8,247 nucleotides of DNA from Phycisphaerae bacterium (GCA_014380825.1 JACMJD010000366.1:1-8247); one strand, 5' to 3'; shown: positions 1-6,269, counted from the stretch's first letter. A program made the numbers and translations. The notes: generated by a model from the sequence alone, not told the origin.

Positions 1-496
1 CGTTCTCGATGAAGATGCGGCGAGAGACGACCGGATCGATCGGCCCGTAATGCACGAGATGCTTGGCGACGAGCACTAGGCCGTAAAGCGTGACCTTTTC
101 GTACGCGACGACGTGCGCCGTTTTTCCCTGCCAGTGCGGTTCGAAATATTCGCGACGCACCAGATGATCGGCCAGCGATTCGACCCACTCCGGTCGGATG
201 CCGGCCAGGGTGCGGGCGTAGAGCTTGGTCGTCTCAACCAGCTCGGCGGACATCACCCATGAGGGTTTTTGTTTGAACAAGGTCGAGCCGGGGAACAAGC
301 TGAACTTTGTGCCGCGGGCGCCGGTGTATTCGTGCGTCTCGCCTTTCATCCCGATGTTGCCGAGGAGGCCAGACAGCAGTGCGCGATGGATGGCGGCGTG
401 CTTGGCGGGTGGAAGCTCGTCGACGTGCACTCGATCGAGATCGCGCGGCTTGTGTTGTGGTTGGCCGAGGCGACGGGCGGAGCGCGGGTGCTTCAT
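1..496 (-). CDS. hrpA: HrpA-type RNA helicase, C-terminal cistron (partial, runs off left edge)
   Basis: This reading frame encodes the part of HrpA that follows the helicase core. 165 codons are visible and the gene continues past base 1. Residues about 30-120 match the family's OB-fold region, with [16 protein letters not shown] (34-49), [16 protein letters not shown] (56-71) and [17 protein letters not shown] (80-96). Residues about 121-165, with [10 protein letters not shown] and [17 protein letters not shown], match the start of the HrpA-specific C-terminal domain (DUF3418 type). In most HrpA proteins this is continuous with the ATPase half. Here it is one base out of frame with that half. 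The chosen ATG (496-494) overlaps the upstream TGA in an ATGA arrangement and has AAAGGAG seven bases before it. Residues 1-29 do not resemble the family and are probably derived from an altered linker. It contains no ATPase motifs, so it would have to act together with the upstream product. The domain identity is clear. Whether it is a separate cistron or a single-base frameshift is unresolved. Confidence 0.85.
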   Translation of the reverse strand, partial: MKHPRSARRLGQPQHKPRDLDRVHVDELPPAKHAAIHRALLSGLLGNIGMKGETHEYTGARGTKFSLFPGSTLFKQKPSWVMSAELVETTKLYARTLAGIRPEWVESLADHLVRREYFEPHWQGKTAHVVAYEKVTLYGLVLVAKHLVHYGPIDPVVSRRIFIEN

Positions 497-2319
497 CGCG
501 GCGCTCCTTTGATGCGGTGGTCGCGGCGATGTGATCCGCGTTGCGGACCCTCTTCCCGGCCCTCTCCCAGAGTACTGGGAGAGGGAGTAATCCGTTTGCG
601 GCGTTCGCCTAGCTCGTGGATTTGCTGCGCGAGCTGTGCGTGGACGTCTTGCCATTCGCGGACGCGGATGAACGAGAGGAAATTCTCGCGGCAGAATTTT
701 CGGAACTGGCGCGAGCTCAACTCCTGCTCCTTGCGCTTCAGGAAATTCCACAGACGGAGGAACGAGAGGAAATCGCTCGTCTCATCGCGATACTTGCCGT
801 GCGCCTGATCGGCGGCCTCCTGCTGATCCATCGGCCGATCGCGCGGATCTTGAACGCTCAAAGCTGCCGCGATGATCAGCATCTCGTCCAAGCAATCTTC
901 CTCGATCGCCTGCAAGCACATGCGTCCGATTCGCGGATCAACCGGCAGCCGCGCAAGCGACCGTCCGATGTTCGTCAGCTCATTCTCCTCATCAATGGCG
1001 GCCAGCTCTCGCAGCGTGTGGTAGCCATCGCGGATCTGTCGCGTGTCGGGTGGATCGAGAAACGGAAACTCTTCGATCGGGCCGAGGTTCAGATATTTCA
1101 TCTGAAGGATGACGCTGGCGAGGCTCGTGCGGAGGATTTCCGGCTCGGTGTATGCGGTCCGCGCACTGAAATCTTCTTCGGAATACAGTCGAACGCAGAC
1201 GCCTTCGCTCACGCGCCCGCAGCGGCCCTTGCGCTGATCGGCACTGGCTTGTGAAATCGGTTCGATCGGCAGGCGCTGCACTTTCGTGCGCGCGTTGTAT
1301 CGGCTCAAACGCGCCAGGCCGAGATCGACGACGTAGCGGATTCCCGGAACCGTGAGTGATGTTTCGGCGACGTTTGTCGCGAGGACGATTCGCTTCTGCT
1401 TTGAAGGCTGGAAGACCTTCATCTGCTGATCGGAACTCAATCGTCCGTACAGCGGCAACACTTCGACGTGCGACTGAAATCGATTCCGCAGCGCGTCTGC
1501 GGTGTCGCGGATCTCGCGCTCACCGGGGAGGAAGACGAGCGTGTCACCAGATGCTTTAGACCAGAGCTCATCGACCGCGCGGACGATTCCGTCGATTGGA
1601 TCGAGATCATCTTCTTTTCGCGAAGACCCTGAGCTTCCGCTCGGGGTTGTCAGCGGTTCGTCGTGTTCAAGTTCCTCGACGGATCTCAGCGGTCGATATC
1701 GCACGTCGACGGGATACATCCGTCCCGACACTTCTATGATCGGCGCATCGTTGAAATGTCTGCTGAAACGCTGCGGGTCGATCGTCGCGCTGGTGATGAT
1801 CACGCGCAGATCCGGGCGCTTCGGCAACAATTGTTTGATGTATCCCAGAAGAAAATCGATGTTCAGGCTTCGCTCGTGCGCCTCGTCGATGATCAGCGTG
1901 TCGTAATGTTGAAGCAGCCGATCGTGCTGCGTCTCGGCGAGCAGGATTCCGTCGGTCATCAGCTTCACGTATGTATCGCGGCTGGTGACGTCGCCGAAGC
2001 GGATTTTGTAGCCGACTTCGTTTCGCAGCACGACACCGAGTTCCTGCGCGATTCGCGTCGCGACGGTGCGCGCCGCGATGCGGCGCGGTTGCGTGTGGCC
2101 GATCATTCCGGTGACGCCGCGACCCAGTTCCAGGCAGATTTTCGGGAGCTGCGTGGTCTTTCCGGATCCCGTTTCACCACAGACGACGACGACCTGATTC
2201 CGCTCGATCAGCTCGGCGATCTCCCGCTTTCGCTGCGCGATCGGCAGCTCGTCGGCAAACGTTGGCCTGGGCAGCCTCGCGCGGCGGTCGTCAATTTGTT
2301 GCGGGGTGAATCGGTTCAA
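493..2319 (-). CDS. hrpA: DEAH-box ATP-dependent RNA helicase HrpA, N-terminal (ATPase) cistron
   Basis: The product unwinds RNA or ribonucleoprotein structures using ATP and belongs to the HrpA/DEAH (SF2) family. In 608 residues it shows Walker A GETGSGKT (48-55), DEAH (145-148), motif III SAT (177-179), motif V NVAETSLT (316-323) and motif [10 protein letters not shown] (362-369). A winged-helix/HA2 region follows, with conserved sequence up to QQIHELG (about 565-571). A low-complexity Ser/acidic insert sits near 211-240. The last 37 residues are not family-like, and part of them ([14 protein letters not shown]) is encoded by a dispersed DNA repeat. Typical bacterial HrpA is about 1,300 residues, so this is only the front half. 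The start is TTG (2319-2317). A CTG lies two codons earlier and an in-frame stop just before that, and the next in-frame ATG falls after Walker A. The preceding GGGA is a weak ribosome-binding site. All catalytic motifs are intact, so ATPase activity is plausible. Confidence 0.93.
   Translation of the reverse strand: MNRFTPQQIDDRRARLPRPTFADELPIAQRKREIAELIERNQVVVVCGETGSGKTTQLPKICLELGRGVTGMIGHTQPRRIAARTVATRIAQELGVVLRNEVGYKIRFGDVTSRDTYVKLMTDGILLAETQHDRLLQHYDTLIIDEAHERSLNIDFLLGYIKQLLPKRPDLRVIITSATIDPQRFSRHFNDAPIIEVSGRMYPVDVRYRPLRSVEELEHDEPLTTPSGSSGSSRKEDDLDPIDGIVRAVDELWSKASGDTLVFLPGEREIRDTADALRNRFQSHVEVLPLYGRLSSDQQMKVFQPSKQKRIVLATNVAETSLTVPGIRYVVDLGLARLSRYNARTKVQRLPIEPISQASADQRKGRCGRVSEGVCVRLYSEEDFSARTAYTEPEILRTSLASVILQMKYLNLGPIEEFPFLDPPDTRQIRDGYHTLRELAAIDEENELTNIGRSLARLPVDPRIGRMCLQAIEEDCLDEMLIIAAALSVQDPRDRPMDQQEAADQAHGKYRDETSDFLSFLRLWNFLKRKEQELSSRQFRKFCRENFLSFIRVREWQDVHAQLAQQIHELGERRKRITPSPSTLGEGREEGPQRGSHRRDHRIKGAPR
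494..510 (-). promoter_or_regulatory. Shine-Dalgarno and ATGA start/stop overlap for the second hrpA cistron
   Basis: Read on the minus strand, AAAGGAG (510-504) is followed by a 7-base spacer and ATG (496-494). The upstream frame stops at TGA 495-493, so start and stop share bases as ATGA. This is a classical arrangement for translational coupling. It is the main argument that the C-terminal half can be made as its own protein. A match of this quality could still arise by chance. Confidence 0.6.
548..585. repeat. Dispersed hairpin repeat, copy 1, inside hrpA
   Basis: A GC-rich palindromic element. Arms CCCTCTCCCAG (560-570) and CTGGGAGAGGG (575-585) pair perfectly over 11 bp around the four-base loop AGTA. 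It is preceded by a further CCCTCTTCCCGG. It matches the copy at 2420-2485 in 18 of 21 bases on the left and in 16 contiguous bases, GAGTACTGGGAGAGGG (570-585), on the right. It falls in the open reading frame of the helicase and encodes [14 protein letters not shown] on the minus strand. It carries no transposase. Its family appears to be an interspersed non-autonomous repeat. Confidence 0.85.
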
Positions 2320-2347
2320 TGCCAGTCCCGTAAAACGTTACGGACGA

Positions 2348-2356
2348 AGTGTAGCA
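2348..2356 (-). promoter_or_regulatory. Candidate extended -10 promoter element for hrpA
   Basis: On the minus strand the sequence TGCTACACT (2356-2348) resembles an extended -10 box (TGnTAnnnT). It ends 28 bases before the TTG start, which would give a leader of about 20 bases. No clear -35 hexamer is seen. By eye, GTGCTAC occurs only three times in the window, each time just upstream of a gene and pointing at it. That recurrence is the reason for listing it. It is inferred, not demonstrated. Confidence 0.35.
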
Positions 2357-2419
2357 CCACACGACGCACTGCGGCGCGCGGGTGACTGTACTTTTCGTCG
2401 ACGATGTCGCACACTCTTG

Positions 2420-2485
2420 CCCTCACCCCAGCCCTCTCCCCTTCGGCTAGGCTCAGGACGGGCCGGAGTACTGGGAGAGGGGGCC
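2420..2485. repeat. Dispersed hairpin repeat, copy 2, upstream of the oxidoreductase gene
   Basis: Same family and same orientation as the copy at 548-585. Arms CCCTCTCCC (2432-2440) and GGGAGAGGG (2473-2481) form a 9-bp stem. The loop is longer here because it holds an extra CTTCGGCTAGGCTCAGG segment (2441-2457) and adjoining bases. It sits in the 184-bp divergent intergenic region 2320-2503 and ends a few bases before the ribosome-binding site of the next gene, so it should form a hairpin in that gene's leader if transcription starts upstream. The rest of the intergenic region holds the candidate hrpA promoter and no recognisable plus-strand promoter. Confidence 0.85.
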
Positions 2486-2489
2486 ATAT

Positions 2490-2495
2490 AAAGGA
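2490..2495 (+). promoter_or_regulatory. Ribosome-binding site of the Gfo/Idh/MocA gene
   Basis: AAAGGA lies 8 bases before the ATG at 2504. It fixes that start and lies five bases downstream of the repeat hairpin. Confidence 0.7.
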
Positions 2496-2503
2496 AATCA
2501 CAA

Positions 2504-3559
2504 ATGTCAGTGTCGGTCGGATTCATCGGCGCGGGAAATATCAATCGCTACCACATGAAGAACGCGCAGGCGGCAGGCTTGAAGCTCGTCGCGGTGGCGG
2601 ATGTGGTCGAGTCGGCTGCCGGAGATGCGATGAAGCAGTACTCGATGGCGAAGTCGTACGGCGATTACAACCAGTTGCTTGCAGACAAAGACGTGCAGGC
2701 GGTGATCATCGGCACGCCGAACAAATTCCACGCCGAGCAGGCGATCGCATCGCTCAACGCCGGCAAGCACGTGTTCCTCGAAAAGCCAATGGCCATGAAC
2801 GTCGCCGAGGCGGATGCGATTGTGGCGGCGTCGAAGAAGAGCGGCAAGACGCTTCAGATGGGCATGATCAATCGCTTCAAGGGCGCCGCGCAGACGCTGA
2901 AGAAGTTCGTTGACTCCGGTCGTTGCGGAAACATCTACGCCGCGCACACCGCGTGGTATCGACGCCGCGGAATTCCCGGCTTCGGAGGATGGTTCACAAC
3001 CAAATCGATGTCCGGCGGCGGCGCGCTGATCGACATCGGCGTACACATGCTCGATCTCACGCTATATCTGATGAACTTTCCTAAACCGGTCGCGGTGAGC
3101 GGCGCAACGTACAACATCTGGAAAGAATTGGGCGACTACACCTACACCAACATGTGGGGCGCGCCGACTCCGAACGGAAAAAAAGACGTCGACGATTACG
3201 CGCTCGCGCTCATCCGCTTCGACGGGGGGCAGACGCTTCAGCTCAACATCAGTTGGGCCCTCAATGTCGGCAGCATGAATCCCGAGCAGGTCGTGCGCGT
3301 CATGGGCGACAAGGGCGGCGTCGCGCTGGAAGGTTTGGACACACCGATGATCTACACCGAAGAAGCCGGCCAGATCGTCGACATCAAGCCGCAGTACGCG
3401 AACGTCGATCCGGGGATCGAGGAGATCAAACAGTTTGCGGCCGTCGTGCGCGGCGAGATGAAACCGACCGCGACGGCGGAGCAGGGTCGAACGGTGCAGG
3501 CGATTCTCGAAGCGATTTATCGATCGGGTGAAGAGCAACGCGAGGTTCCGGTTACTTGA
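2504..3559 (+). CDS. Gfo/Idh/MocA-family NAD(P)-dependent oxidoreductase
   Basis: A probably cytoplasmic dehydrogenase of 351 residues, normal for a family that oxidises or reduces sugars, inositols and related polyols with NAD(P). The N-terminal Rossmann fold opens with GFIGAGNINRYH (6-17). The family's EKP motif with its catalytic-site lysine is at 93-95 (FLEKPM). The second domain carries GGGALIDIGVHMLDL (171-185), where D177 and H181 match the usual Asp/His active-site pair. The C-terminal segment EEIKQFAAVVRGEMKPTATAEQGRTV is also typical. The start is set by AAAGGA eight bases upstream. No signal peptide is visible, although some planctomycete relatives have one. The gene stands alone, diverging from hrpA and converging with a dehydrogenase it overlaps by 8 bp, so context gives no hint of substrate. 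Family assignment is secure; the substrate is unknown. Confidence 0.94.
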   Translation: MSVSVGFIGAGNINRYHMKNAQAAGLKLVAVADVVESAAGDAMKQYSMAKSYGDYNQLLADKDVQAVIIGTPNKFHAEQAIASLNAGKHVFLEKPMAMNVAEADAIVAASKKSGKTLQMGMINRFKGAAQTLKKFVDSGRCGNIYAAHTAWYRRRGIPGFGGWFTTKSMSGGGALIDIGVHMLDLTLYLMNFPKPVAVSGATYNIWKELGDYTYTNMWGAPTPNGKKDVDDYALALIRFDGGQTLQLNISWALNVGSMNPEQVVRVMGDKGGVALEGLDTPMIYTEEAGQIVDIKPQYANVDPGIEEIKQFAAVVRGEMKPTATAEQGRTVQAILEAIYRSGEEQREVPVT

Positions 3560-4382
3560 TCGATTCGTTCTGACGATCGAGTTCCCCGCGATATTTCGCC
3601 ATGATGCGATCGACCAAGCCAGGGAACAGCGTGGCAAAGCTCAACATGAATCGCGCCGGCGCCAGTGGCCAGACTTCCGGGCGCGGGCGACGAATCGCTT
3701 TGATCATTTTCTTCGCGACCACCGCCGCCGACTGACGCACTTCGCCCTTCCCTTGAGGCGGCATTTTCAGCCCGCCTTCGCGCTCGGCCACCTTGAAGAA
3801 TTCGGTTTCGGTGCCGACCGGATGCACGCTGGTGACGGCAATCCGCGACGGTTTCAGCTCAACGCGCAGGGCTTCGCTGATTCCAAGCTGCGCGAACTTT
3901 GTCGCTGAATACGCGCCGAAAAATGGCAGTCCGCGTCTCGCGGCCGCCGATGTGACGATCATGATCTGCCCGCGAACTCCATCACGTCGCTCCTGTTTTT
4001 CCATGACCGGAACGGCCGCGCGGATGCAATCCGTGGTGCCGAAGACGTTGGTCTTGAAGATCGAAAGCATCTCATCCGACGATGTCTTGGCAACCGGTCT
4101 GGTCAAGCCGTAGCCGGCATTGCAGACCAGCGTGTCGATTCGGCCGAAGTGCTCGACCGTGTGCGCGATGAGCATCTGGCAGTCTTCAGGTCGTGAAACA
4201 TCCGATCGCACGACAAGATGATTCCCGCCAAGCGAAGTGTTGAGTTCGATCAGACGATCTTCGCGGCGTGCGCTCAAGACGAGCCGCGCGCCCGCATCAG
4301 AAAGCTGCCGCGCCAATTCGTATCCGATGCCGGCACTGGCGCCGGTGATGATGACAACCATCTCTTTCAATTCGCGCAACAT
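3552..4382 (-). CDS. Short-chain dehydrogenase/reductase (SDR family)
   Basis: A classical NAD(P)-dependent SDR of 276 residues. It shows the cofactor motif TGASAGIG (13-20), NAG (88-90), N112 (TNVFG), catalytic S145 (VTSAAARRG) and the YSATK motif with Y158 and K162, so the catalytic tetrad is complete. HPVGTETEF (187-195) follows the active site. A hydrophobic stretch near the end (245-264, FMLSFATLFPGLVDRI) resembles the C-terminal membrane- or lipid-associating region of some SDRs; that is inference. The reading frame is open further upstream to 4490, but those codons lie in a palindromic repeat and translate to repeat-derived GRDAHAT-like sequence. I therefore place the start at ATG 4382-4380; ATG 4361-4359 is the alternative. 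Neither start has a good Shine-Dalgarno. The stop codon TAA lies inside the end of the convergent oxidoreductase gene. The substrate cannot be told from sequence. Confidence 0.92.
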   Translation of the reverse strand: MLRELKEMVVIITGASAGIGYELARQLSDAGARLVLSARREDRLIELNTSLGGNHLVVRSDVSRPEDCQMLIAHTVEHFGRIDTLVCNAGYGLTRPVAKTSSDEMLSIFKTNVFGTTDCIRAAVPVMEKQERRDGVRGQIMIVTSAAARRGLPFFGAYSATKFAQLGISEALRVELKPSRIAVTSVHPVGTETEFFKVAEREGGLKMPPQGKGEVRQSAAVVAKKMIKAIRRPRPEVWPLAPARFMLSFATLFPGLVDRIMAKYRGELDRQNESIK

Positions 4383-4391
4383 TTGCGCGTC

Positions 4392-4400
4392 AGCGTAGCA
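4392..4400 (-). promoter_or_regulatory. Candidate extended -10 element for the SDR gene
   Basis: Minus-strand TGCTACGCT (4400-4392) ends nine bases before ATG 4382. If it is a -10 box, transcription would begin at or within a few bases of the start codon, giving a nearly leaderless mRNA. That would fit the lack of a Shine-Dalgarno. It forms the left rim of the palindrome at 4392-4524. Confidence 0.35.
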
Positions 4401-4515
4401 CGGGTGCGCGGGACGTGCACTTCTCGTGGCATGGGCGTCTCGCCCGTGCGCATGCGGCTCAAGCCGCATACGCGCGATCGAGACGCCCACGCCACGGGAA
4501 TGCGCGCGCGACCCG

Positions 4516-4524
4516 TGCTACGAT
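4516..4524 (+). promoter_or_regulatory. Candidate extended -10 element for ribE
   Basis: TGCTACGAT ends seven bases before the ribE ATG (4532). This is the right distance for transcription to start on or next to the start codon. AGGA (4525-4528, within TAGGACGC) is only three bases from the ATG, too close for a normal ribosome-binding site. It mirrors the SDR element because both are rims of the same palindrome, so the two are not independent evidence. Confidence 0.4.
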
Positions 4525-4531
4525 AGGACGC

Positions 4532-5122
4532 ATGTTCACCGGCATCGTCGAACGAACTTTGCGCGTCGCGGCCGTCGCCGACGGTCCCAAGTTCAGGCGG
4601 CTGACGATTGCCGGCGATTGGAACGATCTGCGCGATGGCGAAAGCATCGCGGTGAACGGTGTCTGTTTGACCGTTGCGGAAATCGGTGATGAACTAGTGG
4701 GTTTTGACGTGATCAAAGAAACGCTCGATCGCACGAATCTCGGCCTGCTCGTGAACGGCGATGAAGTGCACGTCGAACGCTCGCTGCGCGTGGGCGATCG
4801 GATCGACGGCCATTTCGTGCTCGGACATGTGGATGGCCGCGCGACGATTGTCAATCAAAAAGCGACCACGGAAGAATGGCGAACGGTGCTCGAGGCGCCG
4901 GAAGATCTTGCCCGATTTCTCGCGCCCAAGGGTTCGGTTGCGCTGGACGGTATCAGTTTAACGATCGCGAGCTTGAACGGAAATCGCTTTGAAGTCGCAT
5001 TGATTCCGACCACGTTGAAACTAACGACAATCGGCCGAAAGCACGTCGGCTGGCCCTGCAATTTCGAGGCCGACATCCTGACGAAAAGCGTTGTGAATTA
5101 CCTTGAACGGAGAGATCGGTGA
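4532..5122 (+). CDS. ribE: Riboflavin synthase, alpha chain
   Basis: Riboflavin synthase converts two molecules of 6,7-dimethyl-8-ribityllumazine into riboflavin and a pyrimidinedione, the last step of riboflavin synthesis. The 196-residue product has the family's internal duplication of two lumazine-binding barrels. The canonical start is MFTGIVE (1-7). Repeat one contains GESIAVNGVCLTV (36-48) with the conserved Cys at 45, and repeat two contains KGSVALDGISLTIA (133-146). GHVDG (98-102) joins them. IPTTLKLTTIG (158-168) and NFEADILTKSVVNYL (177-191) close the protein, the latter being the C-terminal helix that mediates trimer packing in known enzymes. The frame is open upstream to 4415, but that is repeat sequence and MFTGIVE fixes the start. 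No FMN riboswitch is present in the short leader. No other riboflavin gene is in the window. Assignment is firm. Confidence 0.96.
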   Translation: MFTGIVERTLRVAAVADGPKFRRLTIAGDWNDLRDGESIAVNGVCLTVAEIGDELVGFDVIKETLDRTNLGLLVNGDEVHVERSLRVGDRIDGHFVLGHVDGRATIVNQKATTEEWRTVLEAPEDLARFLAPKGSVALDGISLTIASLNGNRFEVALIPTTLKLTTIGRKHVGWPCNFEADILTKSVVNYLERRDR

Positions 5123-5129
5123 ACCGATC
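5114..5129 (+). other. Small stem-loop spanning the ribE stop codon
   Basis: GATCGG (5114-5119) and CCGATC (5124-5129) pair around the loop TGAA, which contains the ribE TGA. There is no following T-run, so it does not look like an intrinsic terminator. A 6-bp stem can occur by chance. Confidence 0.4.
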
Positions 5130-5135
5130 ATGAGA

Positions 5136-5208
5136 GAGGTAAGAGGGTAGAGGTTAGAGGTTAGGAAATTCTTTCCGACCTGACCTCTAACCTCTAACCC
5201 CTAACCTC
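5136..5208 (+). repeat. Long inverted repeat of AGAGGTT-like units ending at the pdxA start codon
   Basis: The purine-rich left arm (5148-5165, TAGAGGTTAGAGGTTAGG) is complementary to the pyrimidine-rich right arm (5179-5196, CCTGACCTCTAACCTCTA) over 17 Watson-Crick pairs plus one G-U, with a 13-base loop. The stem extends imperfectly outward, with 9 of 12 bases matching between 5136-5147 and 5197-5208. Each arm is itself a tandem of seven-base units. The pdxA ATG begins two bases after the outer stem. The bases directly before the ATG are pyrimidine-rich (ACCTCT), so there is no Shine-Dalgarno. In RNA this should form a stable hairpin. A terminator is unlikely without a T-tract. Confidence 0.85.
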
Positions 5209-5209
5209 T

Positions 5210-6256
5210 ATGGACTATCGTCCCACCATCGCGATCACGCTTGGCGATCCTGCGGGCATCGGGCCTGAGGTGATCGTGAAGGCGCTCAACGATCCGGTCG
5301 TCCGGCATCGGGCGCGGTACATCATTTACGGAATGAACGAGCTGCTCGCGTACGCCGCCGACCTTGCGGAATACGATGTGTTCTGGTGGCGCGATCAGTA
5401 TAGCGGGCGACTGCGTTCGTATCCGCATGATGTCGTCGTCGTCGATTACGACCAGTATTCGATGCTCGGCAGCGCGATCCGCAGCCCCAGCAAAATGGGC
5501 GGCGATGCATCGATGCGATTCTGCCTGGATGCGATCGAGGCTGCCCAGAAGAAACTGGTCGATGCGGTCGTCACGGCGCCGATCGCGAAGGAAAGCTGGA
5601 AGCTGGCCGGCTACAACTTTCCGGGGCACACGGAACTCTTCGCGCAGCGCACCGGATCACGTCGCTACACAATGATGTTCGCCGGCGGTCCGCTAAAAGT
5701 CGCGCTGGCGAGCGTTCACATTCCGCTGATGGGTTTGTGGGGCAAGCTGAACATCGGCGCGGTGTTTCAGCCGATCGAGCTGCTGCATCAGGCGTTGGTC
5801 GAATGGTTCGACATCCCGAAACCGCGCATCGCGGTGGCTGGCGTGAACCCGCACGCCAGCGAAAACGGTCAGTTCGGCGACGAAGAAGAACGCATCATCG
5901 CTCCCGCCATCCAGATGGCGCGCGAACAAGGAATCGACGTCACCGGCCCCTACCCGCCCGACACGATTTTCATGCGCGCCCGCGACGGCCACTTCGATGC
6001 GGTGGTGGCGATGTATCACGATCAGGGTCTGATCCCGGTGAAGCTGCTGGCGTTCGACCGCGCGGTGAACGTCACGCTCGGCCTGCCGATCATCCGCACC
6101 AGCCCCGATCACGGCACGGCGTTCGATATCGTGGGTCGAAATCGGGCAAATCCGGGCTCAATGCGATCCGCCATAGAACTTGCGATCGACCTGGCCGTGA
6201 AACGACATCGGTTGCAGAACGCGCCGCGCCCGATGCCCAACCCAAAGCCGGAATGA
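5210..6256 (+). CDS. pdxA: 4-hydroxythreonine-4-phosphate dehydrogenase PdxA
   Basis: PdxA oxidises 4-phosphohydroxy-L-threonine with NAD; the product decarboxylates and condenses with deoxyxylulose phosphate through PdxJ to make pyridoxine phosphate (the DXP-dependent vitamin B6 pathway). The 348 residues show ITLGDPAGIGPE (9-20), TAPIAKESW (122-130), FPGHTE with the metal-ligand His at 140, VHIPL with His 170, GVNPHASENG (211-220), YHDQG with His 270, and SPDHGTAFDIVG (298-309). The three divalent-metal histidines and the phosphate-binding segments are intact. The extra C-terminal tail (337-348) is proline-rich. The ATG is the only reasonable start, because an in-frame TAA lies five codons upstream. 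No Shine-Dalgarno precedes it, only the pyrimidine arm of a hairpin. It follows ribE in the same direction with an 87-base gap, so co-transcription of two cofactor genes is plausible. A paralogous PdxA2-type role cannot be excluded. Confidence 0.95.
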   Translation: MDYRPTIAITLGDPAGIGPEVIVKALNDPVVRHRARYIIYGMNELLAYAADLAEYDVFWWRDQYSGRLRSYPHDVVVVDYDQYSMLGSAIRSPSKMGGDASMRFCLDAIEAAQKKLVDAVVTAPIAKESWKLAGYNFPGHTELFAQRTGSRRYTMMFAGGPLKVALASVHIPLMGLWGKLNIGAVFQPIELLHQALVEWFDIPKPRIAVAGVNPHASENGQFGDEEERIIAPAIQMAREQGIDVTGPYPPDTIFMRARDGHFDAVVAMYHDQGLIPVKLLAFDRAVNVTLGLPIIRTSPDHGTAFDIVGRNRANPGSMRSAIELAIDLAVKRHRLQNAPRPMPNPKPE

Positions 6257-6269
6257 TTCGCCGCGCGAC

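Larger units (their letters stand above)
4392..4524. repeat. Nested imperfect palindrome of about 130 bp between divergent genes
   Basis: Three nested pairs of complementary arms are visible. The outer pair CGTAGCACGGGT (4394-4405) with ACCCGTGCTACG (4511-4522) is perfect over 12 bp. The middle pair is 4425-4442 with 4479-4496, 17 of 18 bp, starting CGTGGCATGGGCG. The inner pair is ATGCGGCT (4452-4459) with AGCCGCAT (4462-4469). The element fills the gap between the SDR and ribE. Both strands translate to similar MGVS...RM...RDAHAT peptides because of the symmetry, so predicted coding extensions into it are artefacts. Related GC-rich hairpins recur in planctomycete genomes as far as I recall; it carries no gene. 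Confidence 0.88.

Noticed and set aside
490..515. Programmed -1 frameshift joining the two hrpA halves
   Set aside because: The region before the stop (C AAA GGA in frame) does not fit an X XXY YYZ slippery heptamer, and a good Shine-Dalgarno with ATGA fits reinitiation better.
616..1254. Long plus-strand frame opposite hrpA, and similar frames at 1663-2385 and 2507-3046
   Set aside because: They lie opposite conserved coding sequence and their translations look like low-complexity shadows.
2395..2404. Perfect 10-bp palindrome TCGTCGACGA as an operator between hrpA and the oxidoreductase gene
   Set aside because: Such short GC-rich palindromes are common by chance here and no second copy or adjacent regulator gene supports it.
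4383..4490. N-terminal extension of the SDR reading frame beginning MGVS...GRDAHATR
   Set aside because: These codons lie in the palindromic repeat. SDR proteins begin within a few residues of TGxxxGIG, and the opposite strand reads as a similar peptide.
4415..4531. Upstream extension of ribE
   Set aside because: It is repeat-derived sequence, and the riboflavin synthase N-terminus MFTGIVE marks the true start at 4532.
4383..4531. FMN riboswitch ahead of ribE
   Set aside because: The gap is filled by the palindrome, none of the conserved FMN-element segments is visible, and the inferred leader is too short.
5136..5208. CRISPR-like or telomere-like array from the AGAGGTT units
   Set aside because: The units are only seven bases with no spacers, and they form two complementary arms of one hairpin.
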